47,505 nt of DNA, taken from contig DAITVZ010000036.1 of NCBI GenBank assembly GCA_036841525.1, positions 1-47,505 on the forward strand. Reading direction: 5' to 3'. Positions within the stretch are counted from its first letter, which is position 1; each line of letters begins with the position of its first letter. Made by a program: the position numbers and the translations under genes. Of the stretch, positions 1 to 6,788 are shown piece after piece. The notes below the pieces were generated by a model. That model was not told the DNA's origin. It worked only from the letters and a program-made list of their open reading frames with translations, and made no database searches. This DNA is from JAAYEA01 sp012689325 (GTDB lineage: Bacteria > Chloroflexota > Anaerolineae > JAAYEA01).

Positions 1-200
1 CGCTCTATGGCATCAGCTCATTGGTGTGGCTCATCGTCCTCTCGCGCCTGGACCCGAGCTATGCCTACCCGCTGCTGGCCTCCATGTATATCGTGTTGCC
101 GCTTCTGTCCATGGTCTTTCTGAAGGAGAGCATTCCGCCGCTGCGCTGGCTGGGCATGTTGGTGGTCATCGCCGGGGTGATCCTGGTGAGCCGGGGATAG
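1..200 (+). CDS. EamA/SMR-type small permease, C-terminal fragment
   Basis: The reading frame is open from base 3 and ends at TAG 198-200; its start lies left of the window. About 65 residues remain. They form two hydrophobic helices: one beginning LYGISSLVWLIVLSRLDPSY, and a last one, MLVVIAGVILVSRG, after the polar turn FLKESIPPLRW. The pattern of a helix, a short KES-type loop and a terminal helix ending SRG is typical of four-helix SMR/EamA transporters, including ArnE/ArnF-like lipid-sugar flippases. The stop lies 3 bases before the next start, so it is probably co-transcribed with the sugar-modifying genes downstream. That context favours export of a polyprenyl-linked sugar over drug efflux. 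The substrate cannot be read from the fragment. Confidence 0.7.
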   Translation, partial: LYGISSLVWLIVLSRLDPSYAYPLLASMYIVLPLLSMVFLKESIPPLRWLGMLVVIAGVILVSRG

Positions 201-203
201 GCG

Positions 204-827
204 ATGTTGGAGCCAGCGCGCATCCACGAGACCGCCGAAGTCTCCCCTCGGGCCAGCCTTGGCGCGGGCACGCGGGTCTGGCACCAAGCCCAGATTCGCG
301 AGGGCGTCCGTGTGGGCGAGGAGTGCATCATCGGCAAGGGCGTCTATCTCGATTTCGGGGTGATCGTCGGCCACCGCGTCAAGATCCAGAACTATGCTTG
401 CGTCTACCATGGCGCCGAGATCGATGACGGTGTGTTCATTGGTCCCCACGTTTGCATCACCAACGACAAGTACCCCCGCGCCATTACCCCCGAGGGCGCG
501 CTCAAGGGCGCGGACGATTGGGAAGTGGGGCGGGTGCATGTGCGGGAGGGCGCTTCGCTGGGCGCCTCGTCGGTGCTCTTGCCCGGCGTGACGATTGGGC
601 GGTTCGCGCTGGTGGGGGCCGGCTCGGTGGTCACGGTGGACGTGCCGGACCACGGGCTGGTCCAGGGCAATCCGGCGCGATTGAGGGCTTTTGTCTGCTT
701 TTGCGGGCACCACCTCGTCCCGCAGGAGCGCCAAGACGACCGAATGGCGATGTCTTGCCCCGCCTGTGGTCGCCGCGTAGAAATCCCCTGGCCCGTTTGG
801 GCAAAACTCGATCAGCGCGCCGGCTAA
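204..827 (+). CDS. Hexapeptide-repeat N-acetyltransferase (WlbB/WbpD-like) with C-terminal zinc ribbon
   Basis: The 207-residue protein is a left-handed beta-helix acyltransferase. Imperfect hexapeptide repeats (I/V-G-x-x-x-x) run from about residue 10 to 150, for example ASLGAGTRVW, VGEECIIGKGVYL and LLPGVTIGRFALVGAGSVVT, followed by the usual VQGNPAR exit motif. The histidine in ACVYHGAEIDDGVFIGP and the loop CITNDKYPRA match enzymes that N-acetylate UDP-2-acetamido-3-amino-2,3-dideoxy sugars with acetyl-CoA. It is paired with a Gfo/Idh/MocA dehydrogenase just downstream, as in wlbA/wlbB and wbpB/wbpD loci, which supports a role in making a diacetamido surface sugar. An oddity is the C-terminal tail of about 45 residues after the helix, which carries CFCG and CPACG motifs and looks like a rubredoxin-like zinc ribbon. 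The ATG at 204 follows the preceding stop by 3 bases. Confidence 0.85.
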   Translation: MLEPARIHETAEVSPRASLGAGTRVWHQAQIREGVRVGEECIIGKGVYLDFGVIVGHRVKIQNYACVYHGAEIDDGVFIGPHVCITNDKYPRAITPEGALKGADDWEVGRVHVREGASLGASSVLLPGVTIGRFALVGAGSVVTVDVPDHGLVQGNPARLRAFVCFCGHHLVPQERQDDRMAMSCPACGRRVEIPWPVWAKLDQRAG

Positions 828-867
828 GCAATGCCGTGCGCTGCGCTCCGCTGAGAAGGAGATCACC

Positions 868-1863
868 TTGGCCGTTCAAGTTGGCGTCATCGGCGTCGGT
901 TCCATGGGCCTCAACCACGCCCGCGTTTACGCCGAGCTCGAGGAAGCGAACCTGGTGGCGGTGGCCGATGCGAACCAGGAAACCGTCGAGCGAGTGTCGA
1001 GGACCTACCGTGCTCATGGGTATACGGACTATCGCCAGATGCTGGAGCGCGAGAAGCTGGACCTGGTGACCGTTGCCGTGCCCACCCGCCTCCATGCCCA
1101 GGTGGCGATGGATGTGTTGGATGCGGGGGTGCATGCGCTGGTGGAAAAGCCGATCGCCGCCACCGTGGCGGAAGGCGAGCGCATGATCGCCCACGCGCAC
1201 CGGCTGGGCAAAAAGCTTACCATCGGCCACATCGAGCGCTTCAACCCGGCGATCCTGGAGTTGAAGCAGCGGCTCGACGATCAGCAATTGGGCCGCATCT
1301 TTCAGATTCACGTCCGGCGCGTGGGCGCCTTCCCGCCGCGCATCGAGGATGTGGGCGTGGTGGTGGACCTGGCCACGCACGACCTGAACATCATCGAGTA
1401 TCTCACCGGCTCGCAGATTCAGACGGTCTTTGCCGAGACGGAGCGTCGGATCCACGCCGTGCACGAGGACCTGGTGTCCGGCGTGATGCGCCTGCAGAAC
1501 GGCATCATCGGCGTGTTGGACATCAACTGGCTCACCCCCACCAAAATCAGGGAGCTGACCATCGTGGGCGAGCGGGGCATGTTCCTGGTCAACTATTTGA
1601 GCCAGGACCTGTATTTCTACGAGAACAACTTTGCCTCGGGCAACTGGGAGCGGTTGGTCGCCATCGGCGGGGTGCGCGAGGGGCAGATGATCAAGTACCA
1701 GGTGCGGCGGATCGAGCCGCTCAAGGCCGAGCTGCAATCCTTCATCCAGGCGGTGGAGACGGACGCCGAGCCCATGGTTTCGGGCGAGGAAGCGCTGCGG
1801 GCCCTGACGCTGGCGCACAAGCTGATCGAATCAGGACGGGAGCACAAGCTTGTCGTGTTATAG
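868..1863 (+). CDS. Gfo/Idh/MocA-family oxidoreductase (WlbA/WbpB-like)
   Basis: This is a 331-residue NAD(P)-dependent dehydrogenase. The N-terminal Rossmann motif is VGVIGVGSMGLNHARVY (residues about 4-20), and the conserved EKP motif is in HALVEKPIAATVAEG (about 90-104). The C-terminal half is the usual beta-sheet dimerisation domain, with GVVVDLATHDLNIIEYLTG supplying the expected D-x-x-x-H-D active-site region. The length matches the family. The start is TTG at 868 with AGAAGGAG about 8 bases upstream; no better start keeps the Rossmann strand. Next to the acetyltransferase, the likely reaction is 3-oxidation of a UDP-N-acetylhexosamine(uronate), but the exact sugar is inferred. The gene ends just before a strong terminator, so it is probably the last of its operon. 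Confidence 0.88.
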   Translation: MAVQVGVIGVGSMGLNHARVYAELEEANLVAVADANQETVERVSRTYRAHGYTDYRQMLEREKLDLVTVAVPTRLHAQVAMDVLDAGVHALVEKPIAATVAEGERMIAHAHRLGKKLTIGHIERFNPAILELKQRLDDQQLGRIFQIHVRRVGAFPPRIEDVGVVVDLATHDLNIIEYLTGSQIQTVFAETERRIHAVHEDLVSGVMRLQNGIIGVLDINWLTPTKIRELTIVGERGMFLVNYLSQDLYFYENNFASGNWERLVAIGGVREGQMIKYQVRRIEPLKAELQSFIQAVETDAEPMVSGEEALRALTLAHKLIESGREHKLVVL

Positions 1864-1880
1864 CGTTTGGCCCTAGACGG

Positions 1881-1917
1881 CAACAAGCCCCCGCGCGAGC
1901 GGGGGCTTGTTGTTTTT
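1881..1917 (+). terminator. Strong intrinsic terminator after the sugar operon
   Basis: A perfect 14-bp stem (CAACAAGCCCCCGC, loop GCGA, GCGGGGGCTTGTTG) is followed by TTTTT at 1913-1917, 18 bases after the oxidoreductase stop. It points plus. On the minus strand the same hairpin has no U-tract after it, so it would work poorly for the opposing tRNA transcript. Confidence 0.93.
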
Positions 1918-1920
1918 GGA

Positions 1921-2010
1921 GGGCATCACCTTGTGACGAAGGCGTAGCCTAGGCCGCGCCTCCGGTGATGCCCACGGTACTACTACTTGCTACCATGCGC
2001 ATCACCTCCT
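1921..2010 (-). promoter_or_regulatory. Three-segment switchable hairpin around a tiny ORF (attenuator-like)
   Basis: Read on the minus strand there are three matching segments. Segment A (2010 to 1997) holds the Shine-Dalgarno sequence AAGGAGGTGATGC. Segment B (1973 to 1964, GGGCATCACC) lies inside the tiny ORF. Segment C (1930 to 1921) is GGTGATGCCC. B can pair with C over 10 perfect bases, or with A over 8 bases (GGTGATGC with GCATCACC), which would bury the ribosome site. Mutually exclusive pairing of this sort is how translation-coupled leaders work. The pairing is seen in the sequence; the function is inferred. Confidence 0.45.
1949..1996 (-). CDS. 15-residue small ORF (MVASSSTVGITGGAA) behind tRNA-Thr
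   Basis: Minus-strand ATG at 1996-1994 is followed by 14 sense codons and TAG at 1951-1949. AAGGAGGTGAT, almost the full complement of the usual 16S rRNA 3' end, sits with 8 bases between AGGAGG and the ATG. That is a far better ribosome site than most genes here have. The ORF is 60 bases downstream of tRNA-Thr in the same direction and probably in the same transcript. The peptide is small and Ser/Thr/Gly/Ala-rich with no charged residue, so it may be a leader peptide whose translation, not product, matters. I do not recognise it. No composition test is possible at this length, so expression is uncertain. Confidence 0.45.
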   Translation of the reverse strand: MVASSSTVGITGGAA

Positions 2011-2056
2011 TATATTATGATAGCGGGTGAAGCGGTGCTGCCCTCGGAAGATATAG

Positions 2057-2129
2057 AGCCACCCTCGGGACTTGAACCCGAAACCTGGCGCTTACGAAGC
2101 GTCTGCTCTGCCGATTGAGCCAGGGTGGC
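2057..2129 (-). tRNA. tRNA-Thr (anticodon CGT)
   Basis: The 73-base cloverleaf reads on the minus strand as acceptor GCCACCC/GGGTGGC, D-arm GCTC...GAGC, anticodon loop TTCGTAA, T-arm TCGGG-TTCAAGT-CCCGA and discriminator T. The anticodon CGT (plus-strand ACG at 2094-2096) reads the Thr codon ACG. CCA is not encoded. The anticodon stem GACGC/GCGCC has one A-C mismatch at its second pair. It lies 17 bases downstream of tRNA-Lys in the same transcript. Confidence 0.93.
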
Positions 2130-2146
2130 AGGATTTCGTGTGTTAA

Positions 2147-2219
2147 TGAGCCGTGCGCGACTCGAACGCGCGACACCCTGCTTAAAAGGCAGGTGCTCTG
2201 CCAACTGAGCTAACGGCCC
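2147..2219 (-). tRNA. tRNA-Lys (anticodon TTT)
   Basis: The minus-strand cloverleaf has acceptor GGGCCGT/ACGGCTC (one G-U), D-arm GCTC-AGTTGGCA-GAGC, anticodon stem-loop CCTGC-CTTTTAA-GCAGG, T-arm GCGCG-TTCGAGT-CGCGC and discriminator A. Anticodon TTT reads Lys AAA/AAG. CCA is not encoded. It is the first gene after the promoter at 2262-2290. Confidence 0.96.
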
Positions 2220-2261
2220 TTGCCAGGCATGTCGCTCCATTCGAAGCTTGCCAGTAGCGTA

Positions 2262-2290
2262 ATTCTACCATAGATCATGATGTCTGTCAA
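2262..2290 (-). promoter_or_regulatory. Consensus sigma-70-type promoter for the tRNA operon
   Basis: On the minus strand a perfect -35 TTGACA (2290-2285), a 17-base spacer and -10 TAGAAT (2267-2262) place the start near 2255, about 36 bases before tRNA-Lys. This is among the closest matches to consensus in the window, as expected for a stable-RNA gene. Confidence 0.85.
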
Positions 2291-2320
2291 CTCAAAACGC
2301 TGGGCAAATCCTCCCGTTTA

Positions 2321-2329
2321 TGCTATAAT
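2321..2329 (+). promoter_or_regulatory. Extended -10 promoter for the kinase operon
   Basis: TGCTATAAT is an extended -10 (TGn plus TATAAT at 2324-2329). The -35 at 17-base spacing (2301-2306, TGGGCA) is poor, as extended -10 promoters allow. It points toward the kinase start 60 bases downstream and is divergent from the tRNA promoter, leaving 10 bases between the two -35 boxes. Confidence 0.65.
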
Positions 2330-2388
2330 GAAGCCTGGTATGGGGCCCCATGGGGCATTTCGACCCGTGGGGCCACAGCGGAGGCCAT

Positions 2389-3537
2389 ATGACCGAGCGT
2401 TCCTCCGGGATCGATGGGCCCGCCCTTGCCGTGGGCGGCGAGCAGAGCGCGCTGGCTGCCGCGCCGGGCTGGAGCGAGCTGGTGCTGCAGAGCCTGGATC
2501 GTGGCGTGCTCTCGGTGAGCCCGGCCCTGCGGATCATGACCATCAACCAGGCGGCGGGCCGGCTGCTCGGCGTGGAGGCGCCTGCCTGGGCGGGGCGGCC
2601 CCTGGCTGACCTGCTCGGCGGAGATGAACCCCTGGCGCGGCTCTTGGAGCGCGCCGCGGGCGGCGGGGAGCCGGGCAGCCTGGGCGAGGTTATCTTCCGG
2701 CGCGCGGGCGCGGAGCGGGCGGTGCGGACCCGGGTCGCCGCGCTCAAGGACGGCACGGGCGAGACGATGGGCGCGCTCTGCATTTTGGAAGAGCTGCGGC
2801 AGGGCGACCCGCTGGAAGCGGAACGCCAGGAGCAGCGGGCGTTGCTGGGCCGGATGGCCGCCAGCGTGGCCCACGAGATTCGCAATCCCTTGCAGACCCT
2901 TTCCCTGGGCCTGGAGTACCTGCGCAAGAGCCTGAGCAGCGACGCGCGCTATGAGGAGCCCATCGAGCGCCTGCAGCGCCAGATCGACCGCGTGGGGCAG
3001 ATCGTCAACGCATTCCTGGCCTTTGCTCGCCCGCCGCAGCCGCAACTGGCTCGCGGCGATATTGCGGCGGCGCTCGACCGGGCGGCGGAGGGGGCGGCGG
3101 CGTCCTTGCAGGCCAAGGGCATCGCCCTGCGCCGCGAGTATCAGGCGCAGCTCGGGGACGTTTGGCTGGACGCCGAGCAGTTGGGGCGCGCGCTGAGCAA
3201 CCTGATCGCCAACGCCATCGAGGCCATGGGCCCGGGAGGCGAGCTGTGCCTGCGCACCGGCTGGCTGGCGGCGGGCGAATGGGCGGCGCGCGTGAGCGCG
3301 GCCTCCAGCCTGACCGGCGAGGTGGCCCTGATCGAGGTTCAGGACACGGGGACGGGCATCCCCCCGGACCATCTCGCGCAGATATTCGAGCCGTTTTTCA
3401 CCACCAAACCCAAGGGGGTGGGCTTGGGGCTGGCCATCGCCCGGCGGGTCGTGGAGGACCACGGCGGCGAGATCGCCGTGCGCAGCCAGCCGGGCCAAGG
3501 GACCACCTTTGCCATCGGCCTGCCCAGGAGGACGTAA
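2389..3537 (+). CDS. Soluble PAS-containing sensor histidine kinase (NtrB-like)
   Basis: The 382-residue cytoplasmic kinase has no signal peptide or membrane helix. A PAS-type domain covers about residues 20-130 (VLQSLDRGVLSVSPALRIMT, INQAAGRLLG). A HisKA domain follows with the phosphoacceptor in VAHEIRNPLQ (His162). The HATPase domain shows the N-box (NLIANAIEAM), G1 (DTGTGI), F-box (IFEPFFTTK) and G2 (GVGLGLAIARR). The H-box and compact layout are those of NtrB/AtoS-type kinases. I chose ATG 2389 because GGAGG lies 4 bases upstream; an in-frame ATG at 2350 would overlap the promoter's start region. The regulator follows after one base, so the two form a two-component pair. The signal is probably cytoplasmic and cannot be named. 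Confidence 0.92.
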   Translation: MTERSSGIDGPALAVGGEQSALAAAPGWSELVLQSLDRGVLSVSPALRIMTINQAAGRLLGVEAPAWAGRPLADLLGGDEPLARLLERAAGGGEPGSLGEVIFRRAGAERAVRTRVAALKDGTGETMGALCILEELRQGDPLEAERQEQRALLGRMAASVAHEIRNPLQTLSLGLEYLRKSLSSDARYEEPIERLQRQIDRVGQIVNAFLAFARPPQPQLARGDIAAALDRAAEGAAASLQAKGIALRREYQAQLGDVWLDAEQLGRALSNLIANAIEAMGPGGELCLRTGWLAAGEWAARVSAASSLTGEVALIEVQDTGTGIPPDHLAQIFEPFFTTKPKGVGLGLAIARRVVEDHGGEIAVRSQPGQGTTFAIGLPRRT

Positions 3538-3538
3538 C

Positions 3539-4603
3539 GTGCCCGCAACCGGATCCCGCAGCGCCCGCAGCAAGGCCGTCCGGCCCGTTCGGCAGATCCT
3601 GATCGTGGACGACGAGGAAAGCCTCGCGTTTTTCCTGCGCCAAGGCTTGCTCGAGGTCGATGCGGGATGGCAGATCGACACCGCGAACACGGGCGAGGAA
3701 GCGGTGATCAAGATCAATCGCTATGCCTACGGGCTCATCATCGCCGATCTGCGGATGCCCGGCCTCAACGGGCTGGAGCTGTTGCAGATGCTCCGCGCGC
3801 TCGAGCCAAATACCAAGGTGATCCTGATGACCGCCTACGGGTCGGAGCAGGTGGCTCAGGAGACCCAGCGGTTGCAGGCCTATCGCTACGTGACCAAGCC
3901 GTTCCAGATGGAGGACATGCAAGCGTGGGCCAGCGAGGTCTTGGGCCAGGCGGCGCCGCCCAAGCCCGCCGCGAGAACGGCGGCGGAGCCGGTGGAGACG
4001 CCCAGTGCGCCCCCGGCGCCCAGCCCCGCCGCGCCCCAAGAGGCGGCTGAGGGCGGCGATGCGCTGCGGTCGCGCCTCGTCGAGTTGCGCACGCGGATGG
4101 GCGCGGCATACGTGTTCGTGAGCGATGCGGAGGGCGCCATCCTCGCGGACGCGGGGTCGCTTCGCGGCGTGGACGCGCCCGGCGAGGGCCAGATCGGCGC
4201 CCTGGCCGTGGCCATGGCTTCCAGCTTGCAGGACGCCCTGGCCGCCGAGGATGTCCTGGGCGGGCCGGCGGAGCCAACGGTGCTCTTGCAGGAGGGCGCG
4301 CGCTATGGGGCCGGCGCGGCGGCGGTCGGCGCCCGCTGGCTGGTGGGCGTGGTCTATGCCCGAGCGGCGCACCGCGCCAAGTCCGTCTTGGACAAGCTCA
4401 GGGCCGCGGCGCCGGAGCTGGCCGGCCTGTTGCCGGGGGGCGCACCGCTGCCGCCGGTCGGGGCGGAGCGCGCGCAAAGCGCCCCCCAGGGCGAGGATGA
4501 CCTGCTTTCTTGGGAGCAGGCCCAGGCTATGGGGTTGGTGGACTCGGAGCTGTTATCCAGGTTATCGGGGACCGAATCCGGCGGGGGCGTCCCGAGCGGT
4601 TAA
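3539..4603 (+). CDS. Response regulator with C-terminal roadblock/LC7-like domain
   Basis: This is a 354-residue protein. The receiver domain covers residues about 18-140, with acidic pocket ILIVDDEES, phosphoacceptor Asp70 in LIIADLRMPG, Thr in VILMTAYG and Lys in YRYVTKPFQM. An Ala/Pro-rich linker (about 145-175) leads to about 120 residues (RSRLVELRTRMGAAYVFVSD, then alternating strands and helices to LDKLRAAAPELAGLL). The latter resembles roadblock/LC7 domains that bind small Ras-like GTPases such as MglA. There is no DNA-binding or AAA+ domain, so output is probably by protein contact. The start is GTG 3539, one base after the kinase stop, with AGGAGG 7 bases upstream. The roadblock assignment rests on pattern only and is the uncertain part. 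Confidence 0.82.
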   Translation: MPATGSRSARSKAVRPVRQILIVDDEESLAFFLRQGLLEVDAGWQIDTANTGEEAVIKINRYAYGLIIADLRMPGLNGLELLQMLRALEPNTKVILMTAYGSEQVAQETQRLQAYRYVTKPFQMEDMQAWASEVLGQAAPPKPAARTAAEPVETPSAPPAPSPAAPQEAAEGGDALRSRLVELRTRMGAAYVFVSDAEGAILADAGSLRGVDAPGEGQIGALAVAMASSLQDALAAEDVLGGPAEPTVLLQEGARYGAGAAAVGARWLVGVVYARAAHRAKSVLDKLRAAAPELAGLLPGGAPLPPVGAERAQSAPQGEDDLLSWEQAQAMGLVDSELLSRLSGTESGGGVPSG

Positions 4604-4657
4604 GCCGTGATACGCCATCCAAAGCCCGGCCTCGTATTGGAGGCCAGGAGTTCGCTC

Positions 4658-6781
4658 GTGAAGATAAAAAGCCTCGCGTTCGTGATGGTTCTGGCTCTCG
4701 CTCTGGCGCTCGCGGCCTGCGAGCAACTCGCCTTGAGCCCGACGACGCCCACGCCGTCGCCCACGCCGGCGCCGCCGCTGGAGCAGATCGCCCAGACGGC
4801 CCAAACCTTCATGGAGGCGTGGCAGCGGAGCGATTGGGGCGCCATGTACGGCCTGCTCGCCTCCGCGGCCCAGCAATCCATCTCGCAGGGGGCCTTTACC
4901 CAGCGCTACCGCGGGCTGCACAACGAGATGGCGCTGCTCAAACTTCAGGCTCAGCGGGCGGGCACCGAGGCTATATCCCCGGAGCGCGTCGATGTCCTCT
5001 ATGACCTGGTCTTGGAGACGACGCTGCTAGGGCCGGTGAACGCGCGAAATCGACTCGCGTTCGTGCCCGAGGGCGCCGCCTGGCGCATCGCCTGGACCCC
5101 ACAGGCCATGCTGGAGGATTTGCAGGAGGGCATGCTGGTCCGGCTCTCCATCAAGTCCCCGCAGCGCGGCAACATTTATGCGCGAGATGGGACCGCCCTG
5201 GCGATACAGGAGAAGGTCATCTCGGTGGGCGTGGTGCCGCAGTGGATCCAGGATGAGAACAAGCTCCTGGATACCCTCTCCTCTGCGCTGGGGATGCCGC
5301 GGGAGGCGATCCGGAACAAGTACGCCTCCGCCGCGCGCCAGGATTGGTTCATGCCCGTCGCCGATATCACCCAGGAACAGAACGCCGCTTTGCAGGGCGT
5401 CCTCGCGAACCTATCTGGGGTCTCGCGCCAGGAAAAGTTGGTGCGGGCGTACCCGCAGGGCGACCTGTTCGCGCACATCGTGGGCTATACGGGGCAGATC
5501 AGCGCGGAAGAGTGGGAGCAGTGGCGCTCGTTGGGCTACATGGTGGATGATACGGTAGGCAAGGCGGGCGTGGAAAGGTGGGCGGAACGCCCCCTGGCAG
5601 GGAAACGCGGGGGCACGCTGGCGATCATGTCCGGCGAGCAGACGGTCAAGGTGCTCAAGGACGTGGCCGCGCAGCCCTCACAGAGCGTCTATCTCGCGTT
5701 GGACCCGGCGCTGCAAAAGGCCGCCTATGAGGCGTTGGGTGACCGGGCCGGCGCCGTGGTGGCGCTCGACCCGACCAACGGCGATGTCCTGGCGATGGTG
5801 AGCCGGCCCTCGTTCAACGCCAACGAGATGAGCCGGGGGCTCTCGGCCGCGCAGTGGCAGGCGCTGCTCGATAACCCCCTGCATCCCCTGGTCAACCGGG
5901 CAACGCTGGGGCAGTATCCTCCCGCCTCGGTTTTCAAGATCGTGAGCATGACGGCGGCCCTGCAAGAGGGCGCTTTTGCGGCCGAGTCGTCGTTCTTTTG
6001 CCCCGGCTCATGGATGGGGCTGAACGATGGCCTGGTGCGCAATTGCTGGCTCAAAACGGGGCACAATACTATCGACCTGTTTTATGGGCTGGTCCAGTCC
6101 TGCGACGTGGTCTTTTACGAGGTGGGCAAGGCGCTGGACGAGACCAACGCCGAAATCCTGCCCGGGTATGCGTCCAAGTTCGGCCTGGGGCAACTGACCG
6201 GAATCCAGGGCGTGGACGAGGCGGCTGGCCTGGTGCCCAACCCCGCGTGGAAGCAGGCTCACCCTGACCAGGTCTCCAACCCCTTCTGGACGACGCAGGA
6301 TGCCGTCAACATGGCTATCGGGCAGGGGTATATGCTGGTGACGCCGCTGCAGGCCGCCAACCTGCTGGCGGCGGTGGGCAACGGCGGCACGCTCTATCGC
6401 CCCCGGCTGGTGCACCGGATCATGTCGTTGGGCGGGGGGACGGAGACGGCCTTCGCCGTAGAGTCCATCGGCCAACTCCCTATCTCGCCGGAGCATCTGG
6501 ACCTGATCCAAGAGGCGCTGCGCGAGGTCGCCATGGAGCCCTACGGCACGGCCTACCTGGCTTTCGCGGGCATTCAGGTGCCCGTGGCAGGCAAGACGGG
6601 CACGGCGGAGGCCGGCCCGACGGAGCCGCACGCCTGGTTCGCGGGTTATGCGCCCACAGAAAACCCCACCATCGCCGTGGCCGTGGTCGTTGACCATGGC
6701 GGCGAAGGTGGGGTCGAGTCCGCGCCCATTTTCCGCAAGGCGGTGGAGAGCTATCTCGGCCTGGCGCAGGCGGCTCCCTGA
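4658..6781 (+). CDS. Lipoprotein class B penicillin-binding protein (MecA/PbpC-like transpeptidase)
   Basis: This is a DD-transpeptidase that cross-links peptidoglycan outside the membrane. The 707 residues begin with a lipoprotein signal ending LALAAC (lipobox) and a Thr/Pro-rich spacer. Next come an NTF2-like domain (about 45-150, TFMEAWQRSDWGAMYGLL), a dimerisation domain starting SPQRGNIYARDGTALA, and a transpeptidase domain. Active-site motifs are SVFK (Ser424), SCD in the SxN position, and KTGT. The domain order matches B. subtilis PbpC and S. aureus MecA. GTG 4658 is preferred because CAGGAG sits 7 bases upstream and gives a clean signal peptide; an upstream in-frame GTG at 4607 has no good ribosome site and would bury the signal. 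It lies 54 bases after the regulator and may be under the same promoter. Confidence 0.92.
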   Translation: MKIKSLAFVMVLALALALAACEQLALSPTTPTPSPTPAPPLEQIAQTAQTFMEAWQRSDWGAMYGLLASAAQQSISQGAFTQRYRGLHNEMALLKLQAQRAGTEAISPERVDVLYDLVLETTLLGPVNARNRLAFVPEGAAWRIAWTPQAMLEDLQEGMLVRLSIKSPQRGNIYARDGTALAIQEKVISVGVVPQWIQDENKLLDTLSSALGMPREAIRNKYASAARQDWFMPVADITQEQNAALQGVLANLSGVSRQEKLVRAYPQGDLFAHIVGYTGQISAEEWEQWRSLGYMVDDTVGKAGVERWAERPLAGKRGGTLAIMSGEQTVKVLKDVAAQPSQSVYLALDPALQKAAYEALGDRAGAVVALDPTNGDVLAMVSRPSFNANEMSRGLSAAQWQALLDNPLHPLVNRATLGQYPPASVFKIVSMTAALQEGAFAAESSFFCPGSWMGLNDGLVRNCWLKTGHNTIDLFYGLVQSCDVVFYEVGKALDETNAEILPGYASKFGLGQLTGIQGVDEAAGLVPNPAWKQAHPDQVSNPFWTTQDAVNMAIGQGYMLVTPLQAANLLAAVGNGGTLYRPRLVHRIMSLGGGTETAFAVESIGQLPISPEHLDLIQEALREVAMEPYGTAYLAFAGIQVPVAGKTGTAEAGPTEPHAWFAGYAPTENPTIAVAVVVDHGGEGGVESAPIFRKAVESYLGLAQAAP

Positions 6782-6788
6782 GGCGGCG

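Noticed and set aside
240..330. Possibility that the hexapeptide acetyltransferase is a serine acetyltransferase or a LpxA-type enzyme
   Set aside because: No N-terminal helical domain of CysE and no LpxA C-terminal domain; the pairing with a Gfo/Idh/MocA dehydrogenase and the ITNDKYPRA loop fit the WlbB group better.
1997..2012. Plus-strand ATCACCTCCTTA resembling the 3' end of 16S rRNA
   Set aside because: No rRNA sequence surrounds it. It is simply the complement of the strong Shine-Dalgarno sequence of the minus-strand small ORF.
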